Part shown: piece after piece, positions 18,301 to 26,294 of the stretch
Position numbering within the stretch: the first letter of the stretch is position 1
Layout of the letters: the number at the start of each line of letters is the position of its first letter
Source of the DNA: Candidatus Poribacteria bacterium
Lineage (GTDB): Bacteria; Poribacteria; WGA-4E; WGA-3G
DNA: 64,000 nucleotides
Reading direction: 5' to 3'
NCBI GenBank assembly: GCA_022821965.1
Contig: JAJECN010000058.1
Location: 122,902 to 186,901 of the forward strand
The notes under the pieces: model-generated
Database searches by the model: none
The model's input: only the letters and a program-made list of their open reading frames with translations
Told to the model about the DNA's origin: nothing
Translations under genes and position numbers: made by a program

Positions 18301-19459
18301 CCGAACACAGAGACAACGTCCGGGACGCTTCGCACCTGAAGGCGAGGTCCCACCGAACACTGAACGGACGGCACCGGCACCAAGACAGCAACGACCGCCG
18401 CCACCACCGGAACCTCAAAGACGCCGTAGGCGCGGGGCACGCCGAATCGCCAGTGTGTACTTCTTAGATGCAGAACGCGCATGGGCTGTTGGGAGTGCTG
18501 GTAGTATCTATCACACTGCAGATGGCGGAGAGACGTGGGAACGGCAGCTCGGTGAACAGCAACGCAATGACTTCCGAGAAGTGCTCTTCTATGATGATAA
18601 AAACGGTTGGATAGGCGGTGACGGTGGGGTCCTATTGGAAACCCAAGATGGTGGACAGACATGGGAGACACTCGAAAGCCAAACGCGGCAACGCCTCATC
18701 GGTGTCCACTTCGCCAGCCTCGAACCCGAAAAATGGGGTTGGGCAATGCAACGCGACGGAACTGTCCTTTATACCACAGACGGTAGCATTTGGACAGCCG
18801 GAGACACACCGGAACGTCCGCCGTTCATGGAAGGCGATGCACCGGGTACATTCTCACTGAACGACGTTGCTTTTGGCAAATTTTCTGAAGGCTGGGCAGT
18901 GGGTCAATTCGGCGACATCATCCACAATAAAGACGGCGGTCCAACATGGACACCCCAGCGCACCACCGCGAACGACAGACTTACGAGTATAGATATGAAA
19001 TTCGCACCCCTCGGTTGGGCAGTCGGACAAAGTGGTGTCACCCAACGGACTATCAACGGCGGTGAGTATTGGCGGATGCACGAAACCAAGACAAACTATG
19101 ATCTTAACTCAGTTTCATTTATCACTAAACGGAAGGGCTGGGCAGCTGGCGAGGCAGGCATCGTCCTGCGGACAATCGATGGTGGATTTACATGGGAACC
19201 TACATTGACCGGTGTCCCCAAGGAACTTCACGGCATCGTTGCAATCTCCGAACAGGAGGTCTACGCGGTCGGTGAAGAGGGGACGATCGTTCGCTCAACC
19301 GATGGCGGTGAAACATGGGAACAGGAACACACCGATATCGACAACAACCTTTACGTTATTACCCGTTCCAAAGACGGCAAAGCCTTGTGGGTTGTTGGGC
19401 AGTGGGGGGTCGTGTTGCGTCGGAAATTGGAAACCCCCGTGCGAATGTCAATGCGTTAA
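15335..19459 (+). CDS. giant Ycf48/BNR-like repeat protein, probable lipoprotein (1374 aa)
   Basis: The protein is built of about 27 repeats of the type GWAVGDxGxIxHTxDGGxTW, the Ycf48-like/BNR (Asp-box) beta-propeller unit: roughly 13 in the first block, six in the second (from about 680) and eight in the third (from about 1037). An acidic linker and a proline/arginine-rich linker (APRQQRPPPPPEPQRRRRR) separate the last two blocks. A hydrophobic N-terminal segment ends LFINGC, a possible lipobox. Ycf48 itself helps assemble photosystem II, but no photosynthesis genes are here, so a binding or surface role is inferred. GGAGG lies six bases before the ATG. It heads a probable operon with the Uma2, VWA and SNF2 genes, driven by a sigma-54-type promoter. 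Confidence 0.85.
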   Translation: MSVLHNLDFGVRRTPKLVVKSLVIAFLLGIPFLFINGCVKMEATRKADWETHFTDLHFVNHRQGWIVGDQALIIHTTDGGKTWKQQEVDTTSPGFRLPDASLDFKAVYFTNANYGWAVGDEGLVAATDDGGRHWTLQKSGTSAMLVDVFFANSKEGWIVGEDSDVLYTKNGGKAWKRYEYVSEFPLNGVWFANKSKGWVVGTHDRIFHTQSGGESWREQSNRFAGERDRMINDNKKVFFINENEGWIVGSDGSIFHTMNSGINWQRQDSRIPLINGHVRDTINNIHFTDENYGIAVADVGFITRTQDGGDNWQLMDSSTENNLTGIQFTTPTEAWAVGWYGTILHTTDAGATWEMTSGVTANDLQNVQFTDANRAIAVGRRGTMAMSNDGGQTWNEIDTDIWDGIWNIYFATDKHGWAVGDRGLIVHTNDGGANWERQRGPSSFTLRAVHFVSPEVGWIVGDLGSILHTIDGGTTWLPQTATGDFLSLMLKGVFFLDEKKGWAIGWPGVCLATEDGGLTWNQQTTGTFNELYAVYFADENTGWIVGQFGEILHTKNGGKKWNFQRSGTQANLNKLYFADTQHGLIVGDDGMMLTTVNGGKKWETQESGTDNDLYGLALSPDGVVAVGKGGIAMRYSIEEAELPAKLPPVAEEPTIVTAEEETSVEPVTYHWDIIRQATWRTNFSDTHFVDAQNGWAVGSGGVIAHTTDGGKTWLPQHSGVDEDLRQVEFSDEKHGRVLGSGILLQTENGGETWQPILQATKQNLPRVSTMHFLNAQEGWLGARIGQTLHTTDGGKTWKVQKTGTTTANITDLHFINSQKGWAVTPQRRDGGFILHTVDGGDYWKIQAKTNQAGIAIHFADENHGWVILGNGNSLLTEDGGETWKLQTTAQSTRGLQRITFRSHTNAWGLGGGGVYITENQGLTWKAVSVATGDDNDNMFANMFAMRETDPEMLEESELESEEADDVEEEVSEGPTLTYDETPEEIQNQLRTQRQRPGRFAPEGEVPPNTERTAPAPRQQRPPPPPEPQRRRRRGARRIASVYFLDAERAWAVGSAGSIYHTADGGETWERQLGEQQRNDFREVLFYDDKNGWIGGDGGVLLETQDGGQTWETLESQTRQRLIGVHFASLEPEKWGWAMQRDGTVLYTTDGSIWTAGDTPERPPFMEGDAPGTFSLNDVAFGKFSEGWAVGQFGDIIHNKDGGPTWTPQRTTANDRLTSIDMKFAPLGWAVGQSGVTQRTINGGEYWRMHETKTNYDLNSVSFITKRKGWAAGEAGIVLRTIDGGFTWEPTLTGVPKELHGIVAISEQEVYAVGEEGTIVRSTDGGETWEQEHTDIDNNLYVITRSKDGKALWVVGQWGVVLRRKLETPVRMSMR

Positions 19460-19472
19460 CATGGAGGCACTC

Positions 19473-20048
19473 ATGTCATCTATTGCAGCACGAACTTACC
19501 TAACGCCCGAAGAATACCTCGCTTTTGAACGCAAGGCGACAACGAAACATGAGTACTTCGCAGGAGAGATAGTCGCAATGTCCGGGGCAAGCAATGCACA
19601 TAATCTCATCACTGGAGATGTCTTTGCTGAACTCCACAATCAATTGAAAGGCGGGAAATGTTTGGTCTATATGGGTGATATGCGCGTGAAAACTGGCCCC
19701 ACAACTTCTTACTTCTACCCTGATATTACCGTTGTCTGTGATAAACCTCGCTTTGAGGATTACACCTTTGATACACTCCTTAACCCGATTGTCGTGATAG
19801 AGGTGCTTTCTCCATCAACCGAAGCTTATGATAAAGGTGAGAAATTTGCGCGTTATCAGCAGCTTGCCTCGCTGCAAGAATACATCCTTGTTTCCCAAGA
19901 TCAGGTCCGGGTACAACATTATTTGCGTAGGGAAACACAGTGGTTGCAAACCGAATTTCAGGAACTTGACAATATAATGCCTCTCAACTCAATTGAATGC
20001 GAGTTACGTTTGCGAGACATCTATAGCCGCGTTGATCTGAGCGATTGA
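19473..20048 (+). CDS. Uma2 family endonuclease-like protein (191 aa)
   Basis: This is a Uma2-type protein with a restriction-endonuclease-like (PD-(D/E)xK) fold. It has the usual opening TPEEYLAFERKATTKHEYFAGE, the catalytic-type Asp84 in FYPDITVV and Glu110 in VVIEVLSPSTEAYDKGEKF. Uma2 proteins are very numerous in cyanobacteria and some marine phyla; their role is unclear. The ATG at 19473 has GGAGG six bases ahead. It starts 13 bases after the stop of the giant repeat protein, so it is probably in the same transcript. Confidence 0.85.
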   Translation: MSSIAARTYLTPEEYLAFERKATTKHEYFAGEIVAMSGASNAHNLITGDVFAELHNQLKGGKCLVYMGDMRVKTGPTTSYFYPDITVVCDKPRFEDYTFDTLLNPIVVIEVLSPSTEAYDKGEKFARYQQLASLQEYILVSQDQVRVQHYLRRETQWLQTEFQELDNIMPLNSIECELRLRDIYSRVDLSD

Positions 20049-20077
20049 AAGAATTCCATATTAAAGAGAGAACACAG

Positions 20078-21061
20078 ATGAGATCAAAATCCAGTAAAGC
20101 CTTACTTGTTTCAGTCCTACTACACCTCGGTGTTGGAGTGCTCGGACTCTTCTACTGGTTCGGTACGAACCCACAGCGAGATACCGCCAGTATCAACGCC
20201 ATATTCATCACGGAAGAAAAACCGAAGGTCAGACGCATACCACGACGCAAACGTGTCCAAGCCACGCAGAAAAGGACCCGCGATGTCAGTCAACCACGAC
20301 TGAAAATCCTCACGAGCAACCAACCTGCCAGCACTCGGGGTGTTGTCTCGGCAGCGGAACCTGCGCCCTTCCAGCCCTTCGACACCGACAATTTGGGTGA
20401 ACCCGTTGGACCCACGACGACAAATGTTGAATTTGACAACATCCCACAGGTCGAAAGAAAGGTCATCGATCGTCCTTTCAGAAAGCAGAAGAAAACCGAA
20501 ACTCGGCACAAGAGTCGGTTAGTGAAGTTCATTGAAGCACAAGAAGGACCGCAACGTATCGTCTACTGTGTTGATTTGTCCACCAGCATGCAAAACCTTC
20601 CGCCGCGCAAACTCAAGCGGATTATAGATCTCATGCGGGATTCACTCACCTTCCTTGAACGCCACGATAGTTTCAACATCGTGGCGTTCAGCGCGGAACT
20701 CATTGTCTATCAAGAAGACTTTGTTCCCGTAACAGAGCAGACAGTTGCTTCATCGTCAAACTACCTCGCCGACATCCAGTCCCAAATCCACACAGACGGG
20801 ACGGACCACGATATGCTAACGACGTTGACGGAAATCTCCAAAACCTCACCTACCATTGTTGTCCTTTTTAGCGATGGCATTCCGACCTCAATTGAGGGAC
20901 CGGATCTCACACTTGTTGGCGAACACGCTGCGGGCAACGGACGGATCTTCGCTATGGGAACCGGGATGGCACCCAATTTCCCCGGTGCCGTGATGTTGAA
21001 ACGTCTCGCCACTGTGAGTGAGGGAGACCTGTGGCTCGTTGATAGAGCCAGGATCAGATAA
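20078..21061 (+). CDS. membrane-anchored VWA-domain protein (327 aa)
   Basis: An N-terminal membrane helix (LLVSVLLHLGVGVLGLFYW) resembles the anchor of TonB-like proteins. A basic and proline-rich linker (about 45-150) follows, then a von Willebrand factor A domain. The metal-ion site reads DLSTS at residues 166-170, and VVLFSDGIPTS completes the fold. VWA proteins bind partners through Mg2+; here the domain would face the periplasm. The ATG at 20078 follows the Uma2 stop by 29 bases; a TTG at 20045 in the same frame overlaps Uma2 and is less likely. The SNF2 gene begins 11 bases after its stop. Confidence 0.8.
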   Translation: MRSKSSKALLVSVLLHLGVGVLGLFYWFGTNPQRDTASINAIFITEEKPKVRRIPRRKRVQATQKRTRDVSQPRLKILTSNQPASTRGVVSAAEPAPFQPFDTDNLGEPVGPTTTNVEFDNIPQVERKVIDRPFRKQKKTETRHKSRLVKFIEAQEGPQRIVYCVDLSTSMQNLPPRKLKRIIDLMRDSLTFLERHDSFNIVAFSAELIVYQEDFVPVTEQTVASSSNYLADIQSQIHTDGTDHDMLTTLTEISKTSPTIVVLFSDGIPTSIEGPDLTLVGEHAAGNGRIFAMGTGMAPNFPGAVMLKRLATVSEGDLWLVDRARIR

Positions 21062-21072
21062 GGGGAAACTGC

Positions 21073-22857
21073 ATGCAGCAATCCAGTCTCACGCGTGCAG
21101 AAGAGATAGCCGAAGGTCTCTATCCACACCAAATAGAAGGTATTGCTTTTCTGCTCGGTCGCCGTCGGGCACTCCTCGCTGACGATATGGGACTCGGTAA
21201 GACCCGACAATCCGTCATCGCGATGGTTGAAGCAGAAGCCGAAGGTCCTTACCTTGTGATCTGTCCCGCTTCTGTCAAACGGAATTGGGCACGTGAAATC
21301 CAACTTGTTCTCCCAGATGCCGAACCTATCATTGTCGGACCTGCCCCGCTCCCTTCGACCAATTTCCAAGACTGGGTTATCATCAATTACGAGATTCTCG
21401 GCAAGCATCTGGAAGGGCTGCTTGCGTTTGATTGGAAGGGTGTTGTCTTTGACGAGGCGCACTACCTAAAAAACCATCAGAGTCAACGCAGTCGGAACGC
21501 CGCTAAATTGGTGAAGGCAATTCAGGATGAACCGATCGTCCATGCGTTAACCGGCACCCCGATGACAAACCGCCCTCGCGACCTTTTCCCAATTTTGCGA
21601 TTGGTGAACCATCCGCTTGGCAAAAGTTTCCTCAGTTTCGCTAAACGTTATTGTGATGCCTATCAGGGAGATTTCGGGGTGGTTGCGGACGGCGCAAGCA
21701 ACATTGAGGAACTAACCGTTCAGCTCCACGGTGTAATGCTACGACGCACCAAAAACGAAGTGTTAGACCTGCCACCCAAGGTGCGCACGTGGTTGGACAT
21801 CGAATTACACCCATACGCAATTCAGCACTTCAATAACGCCGTCCGCGAATTCTTAACGAAATTCGATGCCCCGGAACCCATTGAGGCAGTTGAAGATGAA
21901 CCAGAGAATACAGAGCGGCGGCGAGCCGTCGGTAGATTAACCACGGCACGCCGAAAACTCGCTTTTGCAAAGTGCCGCCAGACGATCAAGTTCGTCGAAA
22001 ACGCACTGGAGCAGGGAGAGAAGGTTATTCTCTTCACTACATTCCTCAACACATTGGAGCGTTTCCACAAGCATTTCGGAGATCAAGCCGTTTACGTCTT
22101 TGGCGAAGTTCCGGCAGAGGAACGGCAGAATCGGGTCGATCAATTTCAGAACGATGAAAACGTCAGACTCTTCATCGCCAACATGCACGTTGCTGGTGTG
22201 GGCATCAATCTAACTGCCGGACGACAGATTGTCTTCAACGATTTAGATTGGGTGCCAGCGAACCATTGGCAAGCAGAGGATCGCGCCTATCGCATTGGGC
22301 AGACGGGGACTGTTAACGTTACCTATATGATTGCACGCGGCACAGTCGATGAGTTTGTCAAAACGGTGTTGGAAACGAAAGCAGCGTTGATGGATGCCCT
22401 CGTTGAAGGCACGTTGCTGATAGCTGACGAGGATGGCGAAGTGCAAGCCGATGTCCTCAGCGAACTCAAGCGGATGATGAACGCTCTCTCTGTACATGCC
22501 GATGAGGTCGAAGAAACGCAGTTACTCAATGTCCTTCAAAAAGCGAGTGATGCCTATCTTGAAGAGAATGCATCCCACCTCCGAGAAGCGACGCGTGCAC
22601 AGCTGCGTCCATATTCCGAAGAAGCCATCCGCACTTTAGCGCAAGTTCTCACCGGTCCCGAGCGGGCTGTCTACCACGTTGAGAGTTCATCACAGAAGGG
22701 CAAATTTTACACATTGGAGGTTGTCGGTGTCGATGTAACATGCGATTGTCCGGGTTTTACGCACCGCGGCAGCTGCCGACACGTCCGTCCTCTGAAATCC
22801 GCCCTCGCCTCAGAGAAACCGTTGCCGAAAGGATATAAGAAAGTCTCATCGGATTAG
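21073..22857 (+). CDS. SNF2-family helicase with C-terminal SWIM zinc finger (594 aa)
   Basis: This is a compact SNF2/SMARCAL1-like DNA translocase. Walker A is GLGKT (40-44), the DEAH box is at 127-130 and motif VI is QAEDRAYRIGQ. A loop of about 45 residues separates the two RecA-like halves. The C-terminus carries a SWIM zinc finger, CDC-x8-CRH (Cys557, Cys559, Cys568, His570), which binds DNA or protein. The pair SNF2+SWIM is known in bacterial helicases, usually with SWIM at the N-terminus. Likely roles are DNA repair or fork remodelling. AGGGGA stands before the ATG. It is the fourth gene of the sigma-54-type operon. Confidence 0.88.
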   Translation: MQQSSLTRAEEIAEGLYPHQIEGIAFLLGRRRALLADDMGLGKTRQSVIAMVEAEAEGPYLVICPASVKRNWAREIQLVLPDAEPIIVGPAPLPSTNFQDWVIINYEILGKHLEGLLAFDWKGVVFDEAHYLKNHQSQRSRNAAKLVKAIQDEPIVHALTGTPMTNRPRDLFPILRLVNHPLGKSFLSFAKRYCDAYQGDFGVVADGASNIEELTVQLHGVMLRRTKNEVLDLPPKVRTWLDIELHPYAIQHFNNAVREFLTKFDAPEPIEAVEDEPENTERRRAVGRLTTARRKLAFAKCRQTIKFVENALEQGEKVILFTTFLNTLERFHKHFGDQAVYVFGEVPAEERQNRVDQFQNDENVRLFIANMHVAGVGINLTAGRQIVFNDLDWVPANHWQAEDRAYRIGQTGTVNVTYMIARGTVDEFVKTVLETKAALMDALVEGTLLIADEDGEVQADVLSELKRMMNALSVHADEVEETQLLNVLQKASDAYLEENASHLREATRAQLRPYSEEAIRTLAQVLTGPERAVYHVESSSQKGKFYTLEVVGVDVTCDCPGFTHRGSCRHVRPLKSALASEKPLPKGYKKVSSD

Positions 22858-22897
22858 TTTGGATTGCTCGGTTTCGCTATGAACGATTCGCCAAATC

Positions 22898-22944
22898 TGC
22901 CCCATTTCGTGCAATTGGATATAAGGTATGCCCTGTTTCGTGCA
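22898..22944 (+). promoter_or_regulatory. twin activator-binding sites (copy 2)
   Basis: TGCCCCATTTCGTGCA (22898-22913) is identical to the first site at 15116, and TGCCCTGTTTCGTGCA (22929-22944) is a close variant. The 31-base spacing is the same as at 15116-15162. Confidence 0.7.
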
Positions 22945-22996
22945 GTGTTTGCTGGATATTTCGCAGAAAATCCAATGGATTGGATATTATTGAAAT

Positions 22997-23012
22997 AGGC
23001 ATGAAATTTGCT
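22997..23012 (+). promoter_or_regulatory. sigma-54-type promoter for the TPR gene
   Basis: AGGCAT-GAAAT-TTGCT keeps the -24 GG and -12 GC at the right distance. It starts 68 bases after the start of the second upstream site, exactly as at 15215. The -24 box is weaker than the first copy. Confidence 0.6.
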
Positions 23013-23035
23013 ATGTTTTCAAAGCAGGGTCGCGA

Positions 23036-23090
23036 GCTGGTGCTCGTCCTACAACAAGATGTCGGGATCGGAGATTCCCGTATAAGAGCA
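23036..23090. repeat. two-hairpin intergenic repeat
   Basis: CGAGC-tggt-GCTCG and, further on, CGGGA...TCCCG form two small hairpins between the sigma-54 and sigma-70 promoters of the TPR gene. The layout resembles other GC-rich double hairpins in this window. Confidence 0.4.
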
Positions 23091-23091
23091 C

Positions 23092-23120
23092 TTGACATAT
23101 TTTGGAAACCTTGTTAGCAT
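23092..23120 (+). promoter_or_regulatory. sigma-70-type promoter for the TPR gene
   Basis: TTGACA (23092-23097) and TAGCAT (23115-23120) are 17 bases apart, with a start near 23127 and the ATG at 23154. The gene therefore seems to have two promoters of different classes. Confidence 0.6.
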
Positions 23121-23153
23121 ATTTAGAATTAATACTTGCCAAGGAGAGAAAAG

Positions 23154-24392
23154 ATGAAGAAGTTCATAATCGCAGAAATTTGCGTTGTAGTTGCGCTCAT
23201 TGTTGGGTTTTGGTTAGGGCGCATTACGGGTAACGACACGAGTCACGAAAACTATTATGACAACGCCGACAAAGCATGGGCGGCAGCACAAGCAATTGAC
23301 AATCCACCGATAACACTTGATGAACCCGAAAAAAACCGTTTACGCAAAGTCCGAGCCGCATACCGTAAAGTTTTCGACAAATATCCTGAGAGCCTATGGG
23401 CAGACGATGCGCTCTACCAACTCGCTTCACGTATTCCACGTACCGATGAGGAGGCTTTCGCGCTCTTTCGTCGACTCATCAGCAATTATCCAGACAGTGA
23501 ATGGGCAGATGATTCAATGTACGCCATTGCCTTCGCCTCTTATCAGATCGCTGAGCAGATAAAAAAGACGAACACACTTGAATCCGTGGATGCCTATTAT
23601 GACCGCGCACTTGCACTTTACCATCAATTAGTTGCGACATATCCGGGCAGTCAATTGACGGATCAAGCGCAGTTTAACATAGCGATGTGCCACTATGGGA
23701 AAGATGAATTGAATCTTGCACTCGCACAGTTTGATGCGCTTAGAGAACCATTCAGCGATAGTCCGCTGCTCTATCAGATTCTATACGTTACCGGCGAAAT
23801 TTATCTCAAGAAGCAGGAGTTTGAAAACGCACGAGTGGAATTCACAAACGTCGTCGATTCGGGAGATCCAGACCTCTCACCATTAGCAAATTTTGGCATC
23901 GCACAGGCTTATTTTGCGGAGGGGAAATTTCAGGAAGCAATTGATGAATACCAGAAAGTTATAGATCTCCATCCAGATGCCAAAGTCGGGCAGGACGCTT
24001 ACTTCTACATGGGATGGGCGTATGAACGACTCGGCAAGTATGATGAAGCCATTGCTCGACTTGAGGAAGGTATCGATCTATATCCGCGCAACGAAAATGC
24101 AGCGAACTCGCAAGTCTACATTGGGCAAATTGCCTATTACAATAACGATATGGCAAGCGCAGTTGACGCATACCAAAAGGTTGCGGATAACAGCACTTAC
24201 GATTACGATACTCGACGGGCAGCACAATATTCGGTTGGCAAAATCCATGAAGAGAGTGGCGATACAGACCTCGCAGTAGAGGCGTATCAGAAACTGATCG
24301 CAGAATTCCCAGAACCCCATAAAGAAGCGACCCATCAGTCAAACAATATCAACGAGAATTACATTCAAAACCTAAGAGGTATGGGATTGTAA
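23154..24392 (+). CDS. TPR-repeat protein with N-terminal membrane anchor (412 aa)
   Basis: One membrane helix (FIIAEICVVVALIVGFWLG) is followed by TPR units over the whole length, such as QFNIAMCHYGKDELNLALAQ and AYFYMGWAYERLGKYDEAIA. The arrangement of paired repeats resembles BamD/YbgF/outer-membrane assembly lipoproteins, but there is no lipobox Cys. It probably faces the periplasm as a scaffold. The ATG at 23154 has AAGGAG; an upstream in-frame TTG is ignored. It shares a sigma-54-type promoter module with the Ycf48-like operon. Its end overlaps the stop region of the convergent PLP-enzyme gene by 21 bases. Confidence 0.8.
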   Translation: MKKFIIAEICVVVALIVGFWLGRITGNDTSHENYYDNADKAWAAAQAIDNPPITLDEPEKNRLRKVRAAYRKVFDKYPESLWADDALYQLASRIPRTDEEAFALFRRLISNYPDSEWADDSMYAIAFASYQIAEQIKKTNTLESVDAYYDRALALYHQLVATYPGSQLTDQAQFNIAMCHYGKDELNLALAQFDALREPFSDSPLLYQILYVTGEIYLKKQEFENARVEFTNVVDSGDPDLSPLANFGIAQAYFAEGKFQEAIDEYQKVIDLHPDAKVGQDAYFYMGWAYERLGKYDEAIARLEEGIDLYPRNENAANSQVYIGQIAYYNNDMASAVDAYQKVADNSTYDYDTRRAAQYSVGKIHEESGDTDLAVEAYQKLIAEFPEPHKEATHQSNNINENYIQNLRGMGL

Positions 24393-25577
24393 CGCCTGTT
24401 CGAGGTCAGCGATAATATCGTCGGTATCCTCTAACCCGACAGAGATTCTAACCAAACCATCTGTAACGCCGATCTGCTGACGGATTTCTGCTGGAACGTG
24501 TGAATGGGTTGTTGACGCAGGATGGCAGATGAGGGTCCGCACATCTCCTAAACTGACAGCGAGTGAACAGAGCTGGAGACGATCAACGAGGTGCTCGCCT
24601 GCGGTGCGTCCACCCTTCAGTTCCAATGTTATCATGCCGCCGAACGCTTCCATCTGGTGTTCGGCAAGTTCATGTTGCGGGTGGCTCGGCAAACCAGGAT
24701 AGCGAACCCACGCTATCGCAGGATGTGTTTCGAGAAAGGCTGCGATGCGTGCCGCGTTTTCACAGTGTCGTGTGAACCGCAGCGGCAGTGTGGTGAGTCC
24801 ATGCAGCGTCAGCCATGCATTGAACGGACTGATGACCGCACCGAAATTACGCAACGCCCCCTCCTTAGCGCGCGTAACGAATTCCTTCTCCCCGATAATC
24901 GCGCCAGCGATGACCGCACCGGTCCCACTCAAATATTTCGTCATACTATGGACGACCACATCAATACCGAGGGCAATCGGTTGCTGACCGCACGGTGTCG
25001 CGAAGGTATTGTCAATAATTGAGGTTAATCCGTGTGCTTTTGCAATCTCGGCTGATGCCCGCAAGTCTATCAGTTTTAGGAGCGGATTCGTCGGGCTTTC
25101 AAGGTAAAGCACCTTGGTATCATCTCTGATCGCACGTTCAATTTGTGCGGTGTCTGTGGCATCAACGAACGTTGTCTCAATTCCGAATCGCTGGAGTTCC
25201 TCATTGAGGATTTGGAACGTAGCGGAATAGAGATTTTCCATCGCGACGACATGTCCACCCTCAGCTAAGGCAGTGAGCAAGGCAGTACTGACGGCTCCCA
25301 TCCCGGATGCAGTCGCGAGTGCATCCTCGCCTGCCTCAAGCACGGCAAGTTTCTTTTCCAATACCTCTTGGGTCGGATTGCCCCAGCGGGTATAGACATA
25401 GCCGCTCTCTTCGTCTCGGAAGGCTTCGGCGCATTCGGCAGCCGTTGTGAAACGGAACGTACTGTTCTGATAGATAGGCGGCAGCAGCGGGATTCCACTC
25501 TTTTCGGTTGTGGACGTTCGCGCTTCGCCTGCATGAATGGCTTGCGTATTTTTACCTAAATTTCTTTGAGATGTCAT
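24372..25577 (-). CDS. trans-sulfuration PLP enzyme, Cys/Met metabolism family (401 aa)
   Basis: This belongs to the cystathionine gamma-synthase / methionine gamma-lyase / O-acetylhomoserine sulfhydrylase family. The PLP lysine is Lys214 in HSMTKYLSGTG. Other hallmarks are YTRWGNPT near 62, LYLESPTNP near 158, TSIIDNTFATP near 186 and ICHPASTTHS near the C-terminus. Family members move sulfur between cysteine, homocysteine and homoserine esters; sequence alone does not separate the activities. It is a cytoplasmic tetramer in known cases. It stands alone on this strand, converging with the TPR gene. Confidence 0.9.
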   Translation of the reverse strand: MTSQRNLGKNTQAIHAGEARTSTTEKSGIPLLPPIYQNSTFRFTTAAECAEAFRDEESGYVYTRWGNPTQEVLEKKLAVLEAGEDALATASGMGAVSTALLTALAEGGHVVAMENLYSATFQILNEELQRFGIETTFVDATDTAQIERAIRDDTKVLYLESPTNPLLKLIDLRASAEIAKAHGLTSIIDNTFATPCGQQPIALGIDVVVHSMTKYLSGTGAVIAGAIIGEKEFVTRAKEGALRNFGAVISPFNAWLTLHGLTTLPLRFTRHCENAARIAAFLETHPAIAWVRYPGLPSHPQHELAEHQMEAFGGMITLELKGGRTAGEHLVDRLQLCSLAVSLGDVRTLICHPASTTHSHVPAEIRQQIGVTDGLVRISVGLEDTDDIIADLEQALQSHTS

Positions 25578-25650
25578 TTTCGCCTAAAAACTCCTATCGG
25601 TATTTCCCTGGTGTACTTTTAAGTCTCGCGATGTACCGATGTTGCGGGAT

Positions 25651-26220
25651 TTACTTCAATTTTTCAACGGGGTAACCTTCCAATGCTAACAATTGACGTT
25701 TCCGTTCCACTCCACCGCCGTAGCCCCCTAAGCCACCATTACTCCTAATAACACGATGGCACGGAATGAGAATTGATACCGGATTCGCCCCGACTGCGTT
25801 TCCAATAGAACGCGCGGATTTTGGTCTCCCGATCTGATCGGCGATCCATTGATACGTCCGTACTTCTCCATAAGGAATCTGCCGAATGACGTTCCAGACT
25901 TGCTGCTGGAATTCTGTAGTATATGCTAATTGTACCGATATCTCGATAAAATCAATCGGTCCGCCAGCAAAATAGAGGTCCAACAATTTAATCGTTCTGG
26001 TGAGAACAGGGAGATTTGGGGGGAAAGTAGGTCCAGACAAAGGTGCTTCTTCACTAAAGGACGTACGCAAAATTTGGTTCCCCTCCGCGATGATGTCTAT
26101 CCATCCTATAGGGGACTCATAGCCGAAACTGGGGATGCCGAAGGCATTTCTTAACCGCCTCAAGCCTTGCTCACCGCCTAATGCCTCAGAGAGGCGTTCT
26201 AAAGGATTCAATTTTTTCAT
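25651..26220 (-). CDS. ogt: methylated-DNA--protein-cysteine methyltransferase (189 aa)
   Basis: This is a DNA repair protein that takes the methyl group from O6-methylguanine onto its own cysteine. The active site PCHRV has Cys154, followed by RSNGGLGGYGGGVERKRQLL. The recognition helix region RTYQWIADQIGRPKSARSIG precedes it. The N-terminal domain is divergent. AGGAG is seven bases before the ATG. It is 73 bases upstream-side of the PLP gene in the same direction and may be co-transcribed. Confidence 0.93.
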   Translation of the reverse strand: MKKLNPLERLSEALGGEQGLRRLRNAFGIPSFGYESPIGWIDIIAEGNQILRTSFSEEAPLSGPTFPPNLPVLTRTIKLLDLYFAGGPIDFIEISVQLAYTTEFQQQVWNVIRQIPYGEVRTYQWIADQIGRPKSARSIGNAVGANPVSILIPCHRVIRSNGGLGGYGGGVERKRQLLALEGYPVEKLK

Positions 26221-26243
26221 TTCACGTCTCCTAAAATTTTCTT

Positions 26244-26282
26244 AAAAGTTACTTGACTTCATAAGTGTTACTACGGTATGCT
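26244..26282 (+). promoter_or_regulatory. possible promoter giving a near-leaderless SCP2 mRNA
   Basis: TTGACT and TATGCT (26277-26282) lie about 18 bases apart. The start of transcription would be near 26289, only a few bases before the ATG at 26295, which has no ribosome site. Confidence 0.4.
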
Positions 26283-26294
26283 ATATCGCAAACC

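Noticed and set aside
18123..18671. Long minus-strand open frame (182 codons) inside the Ycf48-like gene.
   Set aside because: It is opposite a proline/arginine-rich linker and repeat DNA; its composition is low-complexity and it has no ribosome site or homologous motif.
15470..19450. Dense short repeats that might be a CRISPR or tandem DNA array.
   Set aside because: They are protein-level Ycf48/BNR repeats with variable third bases inside one long gene.
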